A stretch of 64,000 nt of DNA from Planktosalinus sp963975935 (GTDB taxonomy: Bacteria; Bacteroidota; Bacteroidia; Flavobacteriales; Flavobacteriaceae). The DNA is taken from the NCBI GenBank assembly GCA_963975935.1, contig CAXBIQ010000005.1:147415-211414 (forward strand), given 5' to 3'. Below the pieces are notes generated by a model. It saw only the letters and a list, made by a program, of their open reading frames with translations. It did no database searches and had not been told where the DNA came from. Positions within the stretch are counted from its first letter, which is position 1; each line of letters starts with the position of its first letter. Of this stretch, positions 25,012 to 33,365 are shown piece by piece. The position numbers were made by a program, and so were the translations under genes.

Positions 25012-25320
25012 ATGAAACTATTAATTGTAACCGCAGTAGAGGAATTCCAAAAGGACATTCTCAAGCTGTTTAAAAAAGCCGGTATCGAGGCGTTTAGTAC
25101 CTCAGAAATTGACGGCTACAAGAATACCAACAACTCGGTTGTCGCCACGCAAAGCTGGTTTCCGGGAGAGAAAGGCGGCAGCGAATCACTGATGGTATTT
25201 TCGTTTGCTGAAGAAGAAAAAATCGATCCGTTTTTTGAATTGGTCATTCAGTACAACAGCACCCTGGAAACTGAAAACCCGGTGCGGGTGGTTGTGGTGC
25301 CGATTGAAAGAGCGATTTAG
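25012..25320 (+). CDS. PII-like small protein linked to the RND pump
   Basis: A 102-residue cytoplasmic protein. The pattern of a beta strand, a helix ending in KKAGIEAFS, then SEIDGYK, then later strands looks like the ferredoxin-like PII/DUF3240 fold found next to some RND and anion transporters. It lacks a clear nucleotide-binding T-loop motif. It follows the pump gene by 70 bp of repeat DNA and probably belongs to the operon. It may regulate the pump by binding a small ligand, but that is inference; the family call rests on pattern only. Confidence 0.65.
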   Translation: MKLLIVTAVEEFQKDILKLFKKAGIEAFSTSEIDGYKNTNNSVVATQSWFPGEKGGSESLMVFSFAEEEKIDPFFELVIQYNSTLETENPVRVVVVPIERAI

Positions 25321-25371
25321 TAATTAGTGGTGAGAGGTGAGTAAATAAATGTTTAAAACCCTCTGTAAAAC

Positions 25372-25391
25372 CCTGCCTGCCGGCAGGTAGG
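25372..25391. repeat. CCTGCCTnCCGnCAGGnAGG palindromic repeat, copy 1
   Basis: CCTGCCTGCCGGCAGGTAGG, an imperfect 20-bp palindrome. A second copy lies at 45965-45984. Confidence 0.6.
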
Positions 25392-25455
25392 TCTGTGGTA
25401 CAACTTGTATCCAGTTCTGAACATTTTAAAAATAAATAACTAAAAACAATTAACT

Positions 25456-25641
25456 ATGTTAAACAGAATCATTAGAGCCGTTGCCGGCACGTTTATTCTT
25501 ATCAGCTTGTTATTGGCTGTTTATGTCAACATTAACTGGCTTTGGTTTACCGCTTTTGTGGGTGTGAACCTTTTGCAATCATCAATCACCAAATGGTGCC
25601 TGATGGAAGATATTTTAAAGAAGCTTGGAGTGAAGGATTAA
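25456..25641 (+). CDS. DUF2892 (YgaP-like) membrane protein
   Basis: A 61-residue protein made of two membrane helices (about 8-25 and 28-45) with the family's N-terminal MLNRIIRAVAG and the C-terminal CLMEDILKKLG segment. DUF2892 modules are often attached to or encoded beside rhodanese proteins, as in YgaP, which fits the sulfur context. The cysteine at position 48 is a possible persulfide-carrying site (inference). Confidence 0.85.
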   Translation: MLNRIIRAVAGTFILISLLLAVYVNINWLWFTAFVGVNLLQSSITKWCLMEDILKKLGVKD

Positions 25642-25784
25642 TACAGATTAAAGAAAATAGAGAAGAGAAAAAAGACTCAAAAATCTTAATACTTCGGATT
25701 TTGCCACAAAATTATGTACTTTGTGGCAATGGGCAGTATCAAAAATCTTTTGTATTTTAGTAGAAATCACAAACTCACTTCGTT

Positions 25785-26510
25785 ATGAAAGCATTTTATA
25801 CCCTCTTCAGCATATTGATTACCACCACCCTGTTTTCGCAAAATATAGAAGGTGCCTGGCAGCTAACGCACGAAAACGGTGAAATGATCACTGATAAACA
25901 GGTCATCGCCATATATCAGGATGGTTATTTTGCTCTGGGTGCCAAAGAAGCGGGTACAGATACCTTCTTGTATGCCTCCGGAGGGGAGTATGAACTGAAA
26001 GGGAAGACCTATTATGAAACCCAGGACTTCAACAGCAAGAGTCCGCAACGTATCGGAAATAAAATGGCGTTTGCTTTAAAGCTAAACGAAGACCAAATGG
26101 AACTCACCTCGGGAAGCAGTAGTCAAAACTGGCAAAAACTGCCTGTACACCGTGATGCTCTCACCCGGGCCTGGGTCATTACCGGAAGGGAACGTGACGG
26201 CACTATGAATACCATGACACCCGGTGATCGCCGCACTGTTAAAATCCTCAGCGGGGGCAGGTTTCAGTGGATTGCCTTCAACTCGGCAACCAAAGAATTT
26301 AACGGTACCGGTGGCGGAACCTATGTAGCTGCTGATGGAATGTATACTGAAAACATTACCTTCTTTTCACGCGACGACAGCCGTGTAGGCGCCAGCCTTC
26401 AGTTTCACTATGAAGTCAAAGACGGAAAATGGCACCACAAAGGAAAAAGCTCAAAAGGCGACCCCATCTACGAAATCTGGAGCCCGTATCGCGAAGCATA
26501 CCAAAAATAA
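25785..26510 (+). CDS. Secreted protein of unknown function
   Basis: A 241-residue exported protein with a signal peptide (ending TLFSQ, about residue 19). The mature part has two similar lipocalin-like units, each starting with a GAW/AWVITG-type strand and followed by beta strands (about 23-118 and 125-235). The second unit has the GTGGGTYVAADGMYTE stretch. Similar proteins in Bacteroidota are labelled membrane or secreted protein. It may bind a small ligand. It appears to be monocistronic. Confidence 0.78.
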   Translation: MKAFYTLFSILITTTLFSQNIEGAWQLTHENGEMITDKQVIAIYQDGYFALGAKEAGTDTFLYASGGEYELKGKTYYETQDFNSKSPQRIGNKMAFALKLNEDQMELTSGSSSQNWQKLPVHRDALTRAWVITGRERDGTMNTMTPGDRRTVKILSGGRFQWIAFNSATKEFNGTGGGTYVAADGMYTENITFFSRDDSRVGASLQFHYEVKDGKWHHKGKSSKGDPIYEIWSPYREAYQK

Positions 26511-26709
26511 CCTTGTTTATAATCCCCCCTCTTTATAAGGTGTCCTTTTTACTAAAAATGACACCCGTTTCCGGTTTGGAAAATGCCAAAGAAAACCTAA
26601 TTAAGATTTTTTTTAGGAAAAAGGGGATATTTTTTTATAGCTTACTTTCTTTAAAACAGGCCTCAGTACAGCTGTTACTGCTGCGCTGCTTTTAAAAGCA
26701 TCAAAAACA

Positions 26710-28566
26710 ATGACTAAAACAACCACACATACTACCTCAAGTATCGAATATATTATGGAATCCCTGGTGGAAGACGGCCGCGTGGAAGGCGTGCTTCCGG
26801 GGGGCGGTTTTTTACATCTGGATGAAAAACTTCCATTTGTGCTGCTTTATCGTAAGAAAGAAAGAGGGACAGACCGCGGCACCAGAAGACTCGCCAAAAG
26901 CCTGGGCTCTTATCTTATCATGGGGACTGAAAATTTTGAATTCTATCAGGAATTAATTTATAAGCTTGCGAGCTATTTTTCCAAAAAATTCAACACATAC
27001 CTGCTGTTTGAAATATACAGCGGCAATACCTCAAGTGACACTTTTGTCATTAAGGGACCGGCGCACAAATTGCCCACTACCCTCGAGGTGCTGAAAGAAG
27101 AACTCTCCAAGCTACCGGAGAGACTTTACAGCCTCCCACTGAAAGCGGAAATAAAAAGAACCAAAACCCGTCAGGAAGAAGGTCAGGAACCCCTTCTCGA
27201 CATTGAAGAAGCCAAAATGCAGGGAGCTGTGTGGATAGCACTGGAAATCCCACCGGTGTTCCGTGATGAGAAGGGTATTTTATACCCTGTGTTTTTCAGG
27301 CATTTCCGGGATTTGTTTGTAGAAGCACTGCAAAAGGCCATCTTTGATTACCTTCGGGTACAAACCTCATCAGGCATCAGCAACTATTTTGCGCTGGGGA
27401 AACGCAAAATCCACGACGAAGTCTTTAAAATAGACCGGCAACTCACTGAAATTGAGTCCAGCTATCAGTTCCTATTGCTGGTGTCGCCCGTGAATATGCA
27501 CGAGATACGCGAAACCTATTTTGAAAGCAATTTTAAAGAATTGCATGACTATCAGTACCGTCTGCTTACCATTGACCCTGACCTGCTCAAGCGTAAACTT
27601 TTTAACCTGCGCATCGATGAGATAGACGACCCTGCCCTGTCTTTCATTTTTAAGGAAAAAAGGGAAGAGCTCGATCAACAGATTACCATGCTCAATGAGC
27701 GCGGTAACAAAAACTTCTTTTACAACAGCATCTGCCTCTACTATGTAGTGGAACAAGGACTAAAAGAAGAAGCCCTGAATATCCTCAACGACTTACAGGA
27801 AGAAACCGTTGGCCCTGCAGAAGAAAAGATTGACGCAAAAGAATTCAGTGCAATGGCCCGGAAGGAGTTTGATTACTTCCGCACCCAGGACCCTGAATTT
27901 AAAAGTATGGTACACATCAGGGAAGACGTGAACGTGATTATGGTATCGCGTGGCGAACTTTATATTCCCGCAGACTATACTATGAGCCGTCGTGAAGCCG
28001 ACGCCCTCATCCAGCACGAGATAGGAACGCATGTACTTACGTATTACAACGGAAGCCGGCAACCCCTCACCCAATTGTGTTCGGGGCTTGCACATTATGA
28101 CCCTTTACAGGAGGGTCTTGCCGTTCTGGCTGAGTATTTTGCAGACGGATTGACCGTCAATCGTTTGCGCCTGCTGGCCGGGCGTGTGATTGCCGGGGCG
28201 GCACTCATTGAGGGAGGTGACTTTCACAGTATTTTTAAACTGCTTCATGAAGCGCATGGCTTCTCCAAAGAACGGGCTTTTAATATTACCTGCAGGATTT
28301 TGCAGGGCGGTGGTTTTTTAAAAGACATCATCTATTTAAAAGGTCTACTGGAATTGATAGATTTTATCAGGGAAGGTGGTGACCCCGCTTCCCTGCTTGT
28401 GGGCAAATTTGCCCTGAAACACCTCAATGTCATCAAAGACCTGACTGAACGCGAGATTCTCAAAACCGCAGTCTTAAGGCCGCGCTATATGGAGTCTGAA
28501 GACTATGAACACAAATTAACAAAAATCAGAGAGGGCATGCCCCTTTCACAACTTGTAACACTATGA
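26710..28566 (+). CDS. QEGLA-motif metallopeptidase-like protein (DUF1704, TIGR02421 type)
   Basis: A 618-residue cytoplasmic protein. The C-terminal half carries a zinc-peptidase-like core with HEIGTH (about residues 437-442) and the namesake QEGLAVLAEYF segment about 30 residues later. These proteins are labelled flavohemoglobin expression-modulating QEGLA motif proteins, and the fold is related to tubulin tyrosine carboxypeptidases of the MATCAP type. They probably cleave or modify a C-terminal residue of an unknown substrate. The stop overlaps the ATP-grasp gene by 4 bp (ATGA), so the two are translationally coupled. Confidence 0.88.
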   Translation: MTKTTTHTTSSIEYIMESLVEDGRVEGVLPGGGFLHLDEKLPFVLLYRKKERGTDRGTRRLAKSLGSYLIMGTENFEFYQELIYKLASYFSKKFNTYLLFEIYSGNTSSDTFVIKGPAHKLPTTLEVLKEELSKLPERLYSLPLKAEIKRTKTRQEEGQEPLLDIEEAKMQGAVWIALEIPPVFRDEKGILYPVFFRHFRDLFVEALQKAIFDYLRVQTSSGISNYFALGKRKIHDEVFKIDRQLTEIESSYQFLLLVSPVNMHEIRETYFESNFKELHDYQYRLLTIDPDLLKRKLFNLRIDEIDDPALSFIFKEKREELDQQITMLNERGNKNFFYNSICLYYVVEQGLKEEALNILNDLQEETVGPAEEKIDAKEFSAMARKEFDYFRTQDPEFKSMVHIREDVNVIMVSRGELYIPADYTMSRREADALIQHEIGTHVLTYYNGSRQPLTQLCSGLAHYDPLQEGLAVLAEYFADGLTVNRLRLLAGRVIAGAALIEGGDFHSIFKLLHEAHGFSKERAFNITCRILQGGGFLKDIIYLKGLLELIDFIREGGDPASLLVGKFALKHLNVIKDLTEREILKTAVLRPRYMESEDYEHKLTKIREGMPLSQLVTL

Positions 28567-29612
28567 AAATATGCTTTGTTTTAAACGATATCGCCACTGA
28601 AAAATGCGGCTCTTCAGTACTGATGATGAAAAAAGCCCACGACCTGGGCCATGATGTTATGGTTATGGGTGTTGGCGACTTTTTTTTCAAACACGATAAA
28701 CCCCTGAGCATGCACTGCATCCGCATCTCAAAAACGGCAAAATTTGACTCGGCAGAGCATTTTCTGGATCGCCTGCAAGCCGGAGATTTTAAAAGAAAAG
28801 AAATCCTGGCAACTACACTCGATGTTTTGTTTATCAGGAACAATCCCACCGAAGAGGATACCGCACGCCAGTGGGCAGAACACGCCGGGGTGGCCTTTGG
28901 AAGGATGATTCAGCAGGAAGGTGTGCTGGTCTTAAACGACGCTTTTGCCCTTTCCTATGCCTTTATTGACAAGCTTTACTTTGAAGAACTACCGTCAGAA
29001 ATCAAACCCGATTCCATCATCACCCGTAAAAAAGAAGACATTCTGGAGTTCTGGGAAAAACAAAACAACAAAATGGTATTAAAACCCCTGGAAGGATCCG
29101 GTGGAAGGGACGTCTATCTCATTGACAAAAATGAGAAAAACATCAATCAGATTATCGAGAACCTCACCCAGCAGGGCTATATCATTGCACAGGAATACCT
29201 TCCGGCAGTCAAGGATGGTGATGTGCGCATCCTGCTGATGAACGGCAAGGTCATAGAAGAAAAGGGTAAGCAAGCCATTATCAGACGGGTGAGCGGTGAA
29301 GGGGAGTTTCGCAGTAATTTTGCCCTGGGGGCCACGGCAAACAGCAGCAAACTCACCAAGGCAATGCAAAAAATCGTTGACCTCACCGCACCCAAACTCA
29401 TACGGGATGGTTTGTTTCTGGTGGGTCTGGATGTGGTCAAAGATAAACTTATTGAAATCAATGTACTGAGTCCCGGCGGTCTGGAGCGTTTCAGCGATAT
29501 TGGTCTGCCCGATTTTTCAGAAACCATTATCAAAGCCATTGAACGCAAACTCTATTACAAAGAAAAATTTCCGGGTCAGTTCCCCAACAAAATACTGGCC
29601 ACTATGGAGTAA
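28563..29612 (+). CDS. Glutathione-synthetase-like ATP-grasp ligase
   Basis: A 349-residue enzyme with the prokaryotic glutathione synthetase layout: N-terminal domain (about 1-125, with LFIRNNPTEED) and ATP-grasp domain with VLKPLEGSGGRDVY, DVRILLMNGK and the metal-binding LIEINVLSPGGLE. The family joins an amino acid to a peptide carboxylate using ATP. No gamma-glutamylcysteine ligase lies nearby, and its partners are a QEGLA peptidase and an AstE-like enzyme, so the product may not be glutathione. It is translationally coupled to the upstream gene; the downstream gene follows after 15 bp. Confidence 0.88.
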   Translation: MKICFVLNDIATEKCGSSVLMMKKAHDLGHDVMVMGVGDFFFKHDKPLSMHCIRISKTAKFDSAEHFLDRLQAGDFKRKEILATTLDVLFIRNNPTEEDTARQWAEHAGVAFGRMIQQEGVLVLNDAFALSYAFIDKLYFEELPSEIKPDSIITRKKEDILEFWEKQNNKMVLKPLEGSGGRDVYLIDKNEKNINQIIENLTQQGYIIAQEYLPAVKDGDVRILLMNGKVIEEKGKQAIIRRVSGEGEFRSNFALGATANSSKLTKAMQKIVDLTAPKLIRDGLFLVGLDVVKDKLIEINVLSPGGLERFSDIGLPDFSETIIKAIERKLYYKEKFPGQFPNKILATME

Positions 29613-29627
29613 AAAAAGATTACGATT

Positions 29628-30542
29628 ATGGAAACTAAAACAAAAAATACATTTCCACGCATTATAGGAACCTATTCAGGCACCCAAAAAGGTCCGTTAT
29701 TGTTTATTACTGCAGGCATTCACGGCAATGAGCCCAGTGGTGTCTATGCTCTTCAAAAGGTTTTTGATGAACTGCAGCTTTCCAAACCCGACATGGCAGG
29801 TACTGTGGTGGGCGTAACAGGGAACCGCAAAGCCCTTGAACAAGGCGTGCGCTATATCGACGAAGACCTCAACCGTGCGTGGACCGAGAAAAATATTGAA
29901 AATAAGCTCAAGGAAACCCACGAACAAAAAGAAATGCATGAAATTATTGAAGTGCTGGAAAGTTTTCCGGAAACCGATTATACCCGGCGCTATTTTATGG
30001 ACTGCCACACCACTTCTGCAGCAACCCTTCCTTTTATATCCGTTCAGGAAGTGGGTGAGAATGACACCTGGGCACATTACTTTCCCATCCATATCGTGCG
30101 CGGGTTCAGCGATTTGGTCTATGGCTGTATTGATCATTATTTAACCCGCATCGGGATCACAGGATTTGTGCTGGAAGCAGGGCAGCACGAAAGCAAGACC
30201 GCTGTATGCAATCAGGAAGGTATGATCTGGCTTGCCATACAAGAGGCTTGCGGCCTTGATATGCATCACATCGTGAGCTACCCGGAGTGTATCGATAAAC
30301 TTACGCAAAACCTCAAACCGCCACGCAAGACTTTTGAAATTGAATACCGTCACGAACTGCAAAAAGGCGATACCTTCAAAATGGAACCGGGTTTTGAAAA
30401 CTTTCAAAAAATTGAAAGAGACCAGCTCCTGGCTGTACAAAACGGCAGGGAAATATACAGCCAATGGGATGCATACATCTATATGCCCCTCTATCAGGAC
30501 CAGGGAAATGACGGGTTTTTTGTTGTTGCTGAAGCAGAATAG
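29628..30542 (+). CDS. Succinylglutamate desuccinylase/aspartoacylase-like hydrolase
   Basis: A 304-residue zinc-dependent enzyme of the M14-related AstE/AspA family. It has the metal ligands in GIHGNEPSG, the third ligand His in MDCHTTSAA, and the catalytic Glu in VLEAGQHES. The family removes an acyl group from an N-acylated amino acid. It ends the QEGLA - ATP-grasp - hydrolase operon, where it may release or recycle the ligated product. Confidence 0.88.
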   Translation: METKTKNTFPRIIGTYSGTQKGPLLFITAGIHGNEPSGVYALQKVFDELQLSKPDMAGTVVGVTGNRKALEQGVRYIDEDLNRAWTEKNIENKLKETHEQKEMHEIIEVLESFPETDYTRRYFMDCHTTSAATLPFISVQEVGENDTWAHYFPIHIVRGFSDLVYGCIDHYLTRIGITGFVLEAGQHESKTAVCNQEGMIWLAIQEACGLDMHHIVSYPECIDKLTQNLKPPRKTFEIEYRHELQKGDTFKMEPGFENFQKIERDQLLAVQNGREIYSQWDAYIYMPLYQDQGNDGFFVVAEAE

Positions 30543-30591
30543 CAAACAAATATCAGCTTTAAGCTCACGACTTACTCTTTGGAACGCTTCC

Positions 30592-30670
30592 ACTGACGTA
30601 GGACTACAGGACATAAAAAAATCCTTTGCGCTTACTTTGCGTCTAGACTTTGCGCATTTTGCGTGAAACC
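30592..30670. repeat. CTTTGCG repeat cluster
   Basis: ACGTAGGACTACAGGACATAA is followed by four (C/A)TTTGCG units between 30623 and 30664. Related CTCTGTG/CTCTGCG units occur at 21511-21553 and 45939-45990. Confidence 0.6.
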
Positions 30671-30785
30671 TTTAAATTATGAATCAGTGTACCTTTTCTA
30701 AAAAAACTTAGAAATTTGAGTCTTAGGGTTGCTGTTAACTGTAACTGACAAAAATGTATCTTTACCTTTCAAAACAGCAAACTCC

Positions 30786-31412
30786 ATGAACTGCCCGTTA
30801 TGCCACAGCCCGCTCACGACCCTGATTGATACTGATTATTTTGACTGTAGCAATTGCAGAGCATTGGTGAAAGACCCTTTACTGCTTCCAACGCCCGAAG
30901 AAGAACAAAAACGCTATGAGTCGCACAACAACGATGTGAACGATGTGCGGTATCAAAACTTTACTGCGCCCATCTGGAAATATATTCTGGAGCATTTTAC
31001 GCAGAATCACCTTGGCCTGGATTATGGGTCGGGTACCGGGCCGGTGATTTCAAAAATGCTGCTGGACGCCGGGTACAACATCAAACAGTATGACCCGTTT
31101 TTTAGTCCGGACCGTGCGCTATTGAACCTGCAATACAATTACATTGCCTGTTGCGAAGTAGTGGAACACTTTTTTCACCCACGGCAAGAGTTTACTAAAT
31201 TAAACGCCATGCTACTCCCCGGGGGAAAGTTTGTGGGCATGACCCTCCTCTACCACGACGACATCGACTTTAAAACCTGGTCCTACAGAAAAGACGAAAC
31301 CCACGTATTCATCTACCGAAAGGAAACCCTGGAGTTTATCGCGCACCTTTTTGACTACAAACTTACCGGGCTTACGAACCGGTTTTTTGTGTTTGAAAAG
31401 AGTATTAAGTAG
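30786..31412 (+). CDS. Class I SAM-dependent methyltransferase with zinc ribbon
   Basis: A 208-residue protein from the ATG at 30786, which starts MNCPLCHSP; the longer open frame to 30729 has no support. The N-terminus has two CxxC pairs (CPLC and CSNC), a zinc ribbon. The methyltransferase motif I is GLDYGSGTGPV, and CCEVVEHFFHP is the post-strand-4 segment. The substrate is unknown; zinc-ribbon versions often act on RNA, lipids or small metabolites. It appears to stand alone. Confidence 0.88.
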   Translation: MNCPLCHSPLTTLIDTDYFDCSNCRALVKDPLLLPTPEEEQKRYESHNNDVNDVRYQNFTAPIWKYILEHFTQNHLGLDYGSGTGPVISKMLLDAGYNIKQYDPFFSPDRALLNLQYNYIACCEVVEHFFHPRQEFTKLNAMLLPGGKFVGMTLLYHDDIDFKTWSYRKDETHVFIYRKETLEFIAHLFDYKLTGLTNRFFVFEKSIK

Positions 31413-31499
31413 TGAGTACAAAGTATTAAGACTTTTAGAAAAAAAAGTAAAGACAATTGTCTCTGCTCTATTAAAACCAAAACTGAATATTGCCTCTGA

Positions 31500-33029
31500 C
31501 TAAAACTTATCCGTCACCACCTTATAGGTAGGGTCTTCGATGACGTTGACGTCGATGATGGCTTCGGCATTTTTAAGGAGACGGCGACAGTCAGGGCTGA
31601 GGTGTTTGAGGTGTACTTTTTTACCCACTTTCAGATAGCGCTCGGTGAGTTTGTTAAGAGCTTCAATTGCCGACATATCCACCACACGGCTTTCTTCAAA
31701 ATCAATGATGACTTCATCGGGGTCGTTGAGCACGTCAAACTTTTCGTTAAAGACCGTTACCGAACCGAAAAACAAGGGTCCGTATATTTGGTAATGCTTC
31801 ACGCCGTTTTCATCAATATGCTTGCGTGCACGGATGCGCTTTGCATTGTCCCAGGCAAATACCAGTGCGGCAATAATCACACCCACCAGTACGGCCAGTG
31901 CCAGGTTGTGCAACACCACCGTTACCAGGGTTACCAGCACCATTACCAATACGTCTGACTTGGGCATACGGTTAAAGGTCTTTACACTTGCCCATTCAAA
32001 GGTTCCGATCGCTACCATAATCATCAGCCCCGTGAGGGCTGCCATAGGTACTTGCTCGATGAGGCTTGAGCCAAACATCACAAACACCAGCAGCATCAGG
32101 GCAGCCACGATTCCCGCCAGACGCGCACGCGAACCCGACGAGACGTTGATCAAACTCTGCCCCAGCATGGCACAACCTCCCATACCTGAAAACAGGCCTG
32201 AACAAAAATTGGCTGCTCCCTGTGCCACGGCTTCTTTGTTGCCGCGACCACGGGTTTCGGTGATTTCGTCAATAATATTCAGGGTAAGCAAGCTTTCGAT
32301 AAGACCCACCCCGGCTACTATGGCCGAATAAGGTAAAATGAGCATAAAGGTATCCCAGGTAAAAGGTACCTGCGGAATATGAAACGGCGGGAAGCCTCCT
32401 TCGATGGAAGCAATATCGCCTACGGTTTTGGTATCGATTCCAAAAAAAACCACAATCCCAAATACCACAAGAATAGCCGCCAGCGTCGCAGGAACTGCTT
32501 TAGTGAGTTTGGGAAGTCCCCATATAATCAGCATCGTTAATAAAACCAGTCCCAGAATGATATAGAGAGCCTGACCCGTAAGCCAGTCACCACTTGGGTC
32601 CTTAAACTGGTCGAGTTGTGACATAAAGATGATAATGGCCAGCCCGTTTACAAAACCAAAAATCACAGGGTGCGGCACCAGGCGGATGAGTTTGCCCAGT
32701 TTTAAAAACCCGGCGAGCATTTGAATGATTCCTGCCAGGATTACAGCAGCAAACACATATTCCACACCGTGTGACAGTGCAAGTGATACAATTACAACGG
32801 CCACAGCACCTGTTGCTCCCGAAATCATCCCCGGGCGACCTCCAAAAATGGCCGTTACCAATCCCATCACAAAAGCGGCATAAAGACCGGTCAATGGCGA
32901 CAGGCCGGCTATAAGTGCAAAGGCCACCGCTTCCGGGACCAGTGCCAAAGCCACGGTGAGGCCGGAAAGGATTTCGGTTTTGTAATCTACCTTTTGCGTT
33001 AGGTCAAATAAATTTAAATACTTTTTCAT
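31500..33029 (-). CDS. SulP family inorganic anion transporter with STAS domain
   Basis: A 509-residue membrane protein with the SLC26/SulP core (about 10-400): the N-terminal VALALVPEAVAFA segment, the GLIESLLTL stretch and the NFCSGLFSGMGGCA loop. A cytoplasmic STAS domain is at the C-terminus (about 420-505). The family imports sulfate, bicarbonate or other anions. The gene is convergent with the methyltransferase gene and is not linked by operator sequence to the sulfur regulon. Confidence 0.93.
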   Translation of the reverse strand: MKKYLNLFDLTQKVDYKTEILSGLTVALALVPEAVAFALIAGLSPLTGLYAAFVMGLVTAIFGGRPGMISGATGAVAVVIVSLALSHGVEYVFAAVILAGIIQMLAGFLKLGKLIRLVPHPVIFGFVNGLAIIIFMSQLDQFKDPSGDWLTGQALYIILGLVLLTMLIIWGLPKLTKAVPATLAAILVVFGIVVFFGIDTKTVGDIASIEGGFPPFHIPQVPFTWDTFMLILPYSAIVAGVGLIESLLTLNIIDEITETRGRGNKEAVAQGAANFCSGLFSGMGGCAMLGQSLINVSSGSRARLAGIVAALMLLVFVMFGSSLIEQVPMAALTGLMIMVAIGTFEWASVKTFNRMPKSDVLVMVLVTLVTVVLHNLALAVLVGVIIAALVFAWDNAKRIRARKHIDENGVKHYQIYGPLFFGSVTVFNEKFDVLNDPDEVIIDFEESRVVDMSAIEALNKLTERYLKVGKKVHLKHLSPDCRRLLKNAEAIIDVNVIEDPTYKVVTDKF

Positions 33030-33365
33030 TTTTATTGCTTGTAATCAAATACTGTTTTACGGCAACTAAGGAATGCTTAATTGTCTTTTGTTTTTTTATT
33101 CTGTAAAGTATGGGAAATGCCCCCTGCTATGGCGGCGTAAGTTGGATAAAATGATATGTAAGATGAGTACCTTTCATTTTGAGCGGGCAAAAATAGCCTT
33201 TTATTGGTTGGAGACAATGGTTTTAGTTTAAAATTTACGTTAACTGCAGAGGAATGAGGCGTCCAACTCTAAAAAATAATGTAGGTTCAAGATTTAAAGT
33301 TCCATGTTCCTTTGCTGAAAGCTGAGAGCTGATTGCGTTTTATAAAGACGCTCAAAGGTGGGCTA
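33030..33365. other. Intergenic region between SulP and the Pel-like operon
   Basis: 336 bp with no credible gene. It should contain the SulP promoter (minus strand) and the 3' end of the Pel-like transcript. A copy of the heptamer-phased dispersed repeat occupies about 33290-33338. Confidence 0.6.
33290..33338. repeat. Heptamer-phased dispersed repeat, copy 1
   Basis: AAAGTTCCATGTTCCTTTGC leads into TGCTGAA-AGCTGAG-AGCTGAT, 7-bp units in phase. Confidence 0.55.

Noticed and set aside
31453..31464. AGACAATTGTCT palindrome between the methyltransferase and SulP genes
   Set aside because: A single 12-bp palindrome in convergent 3' DNA with no promoter nearby; probably chance or a weak terminator.
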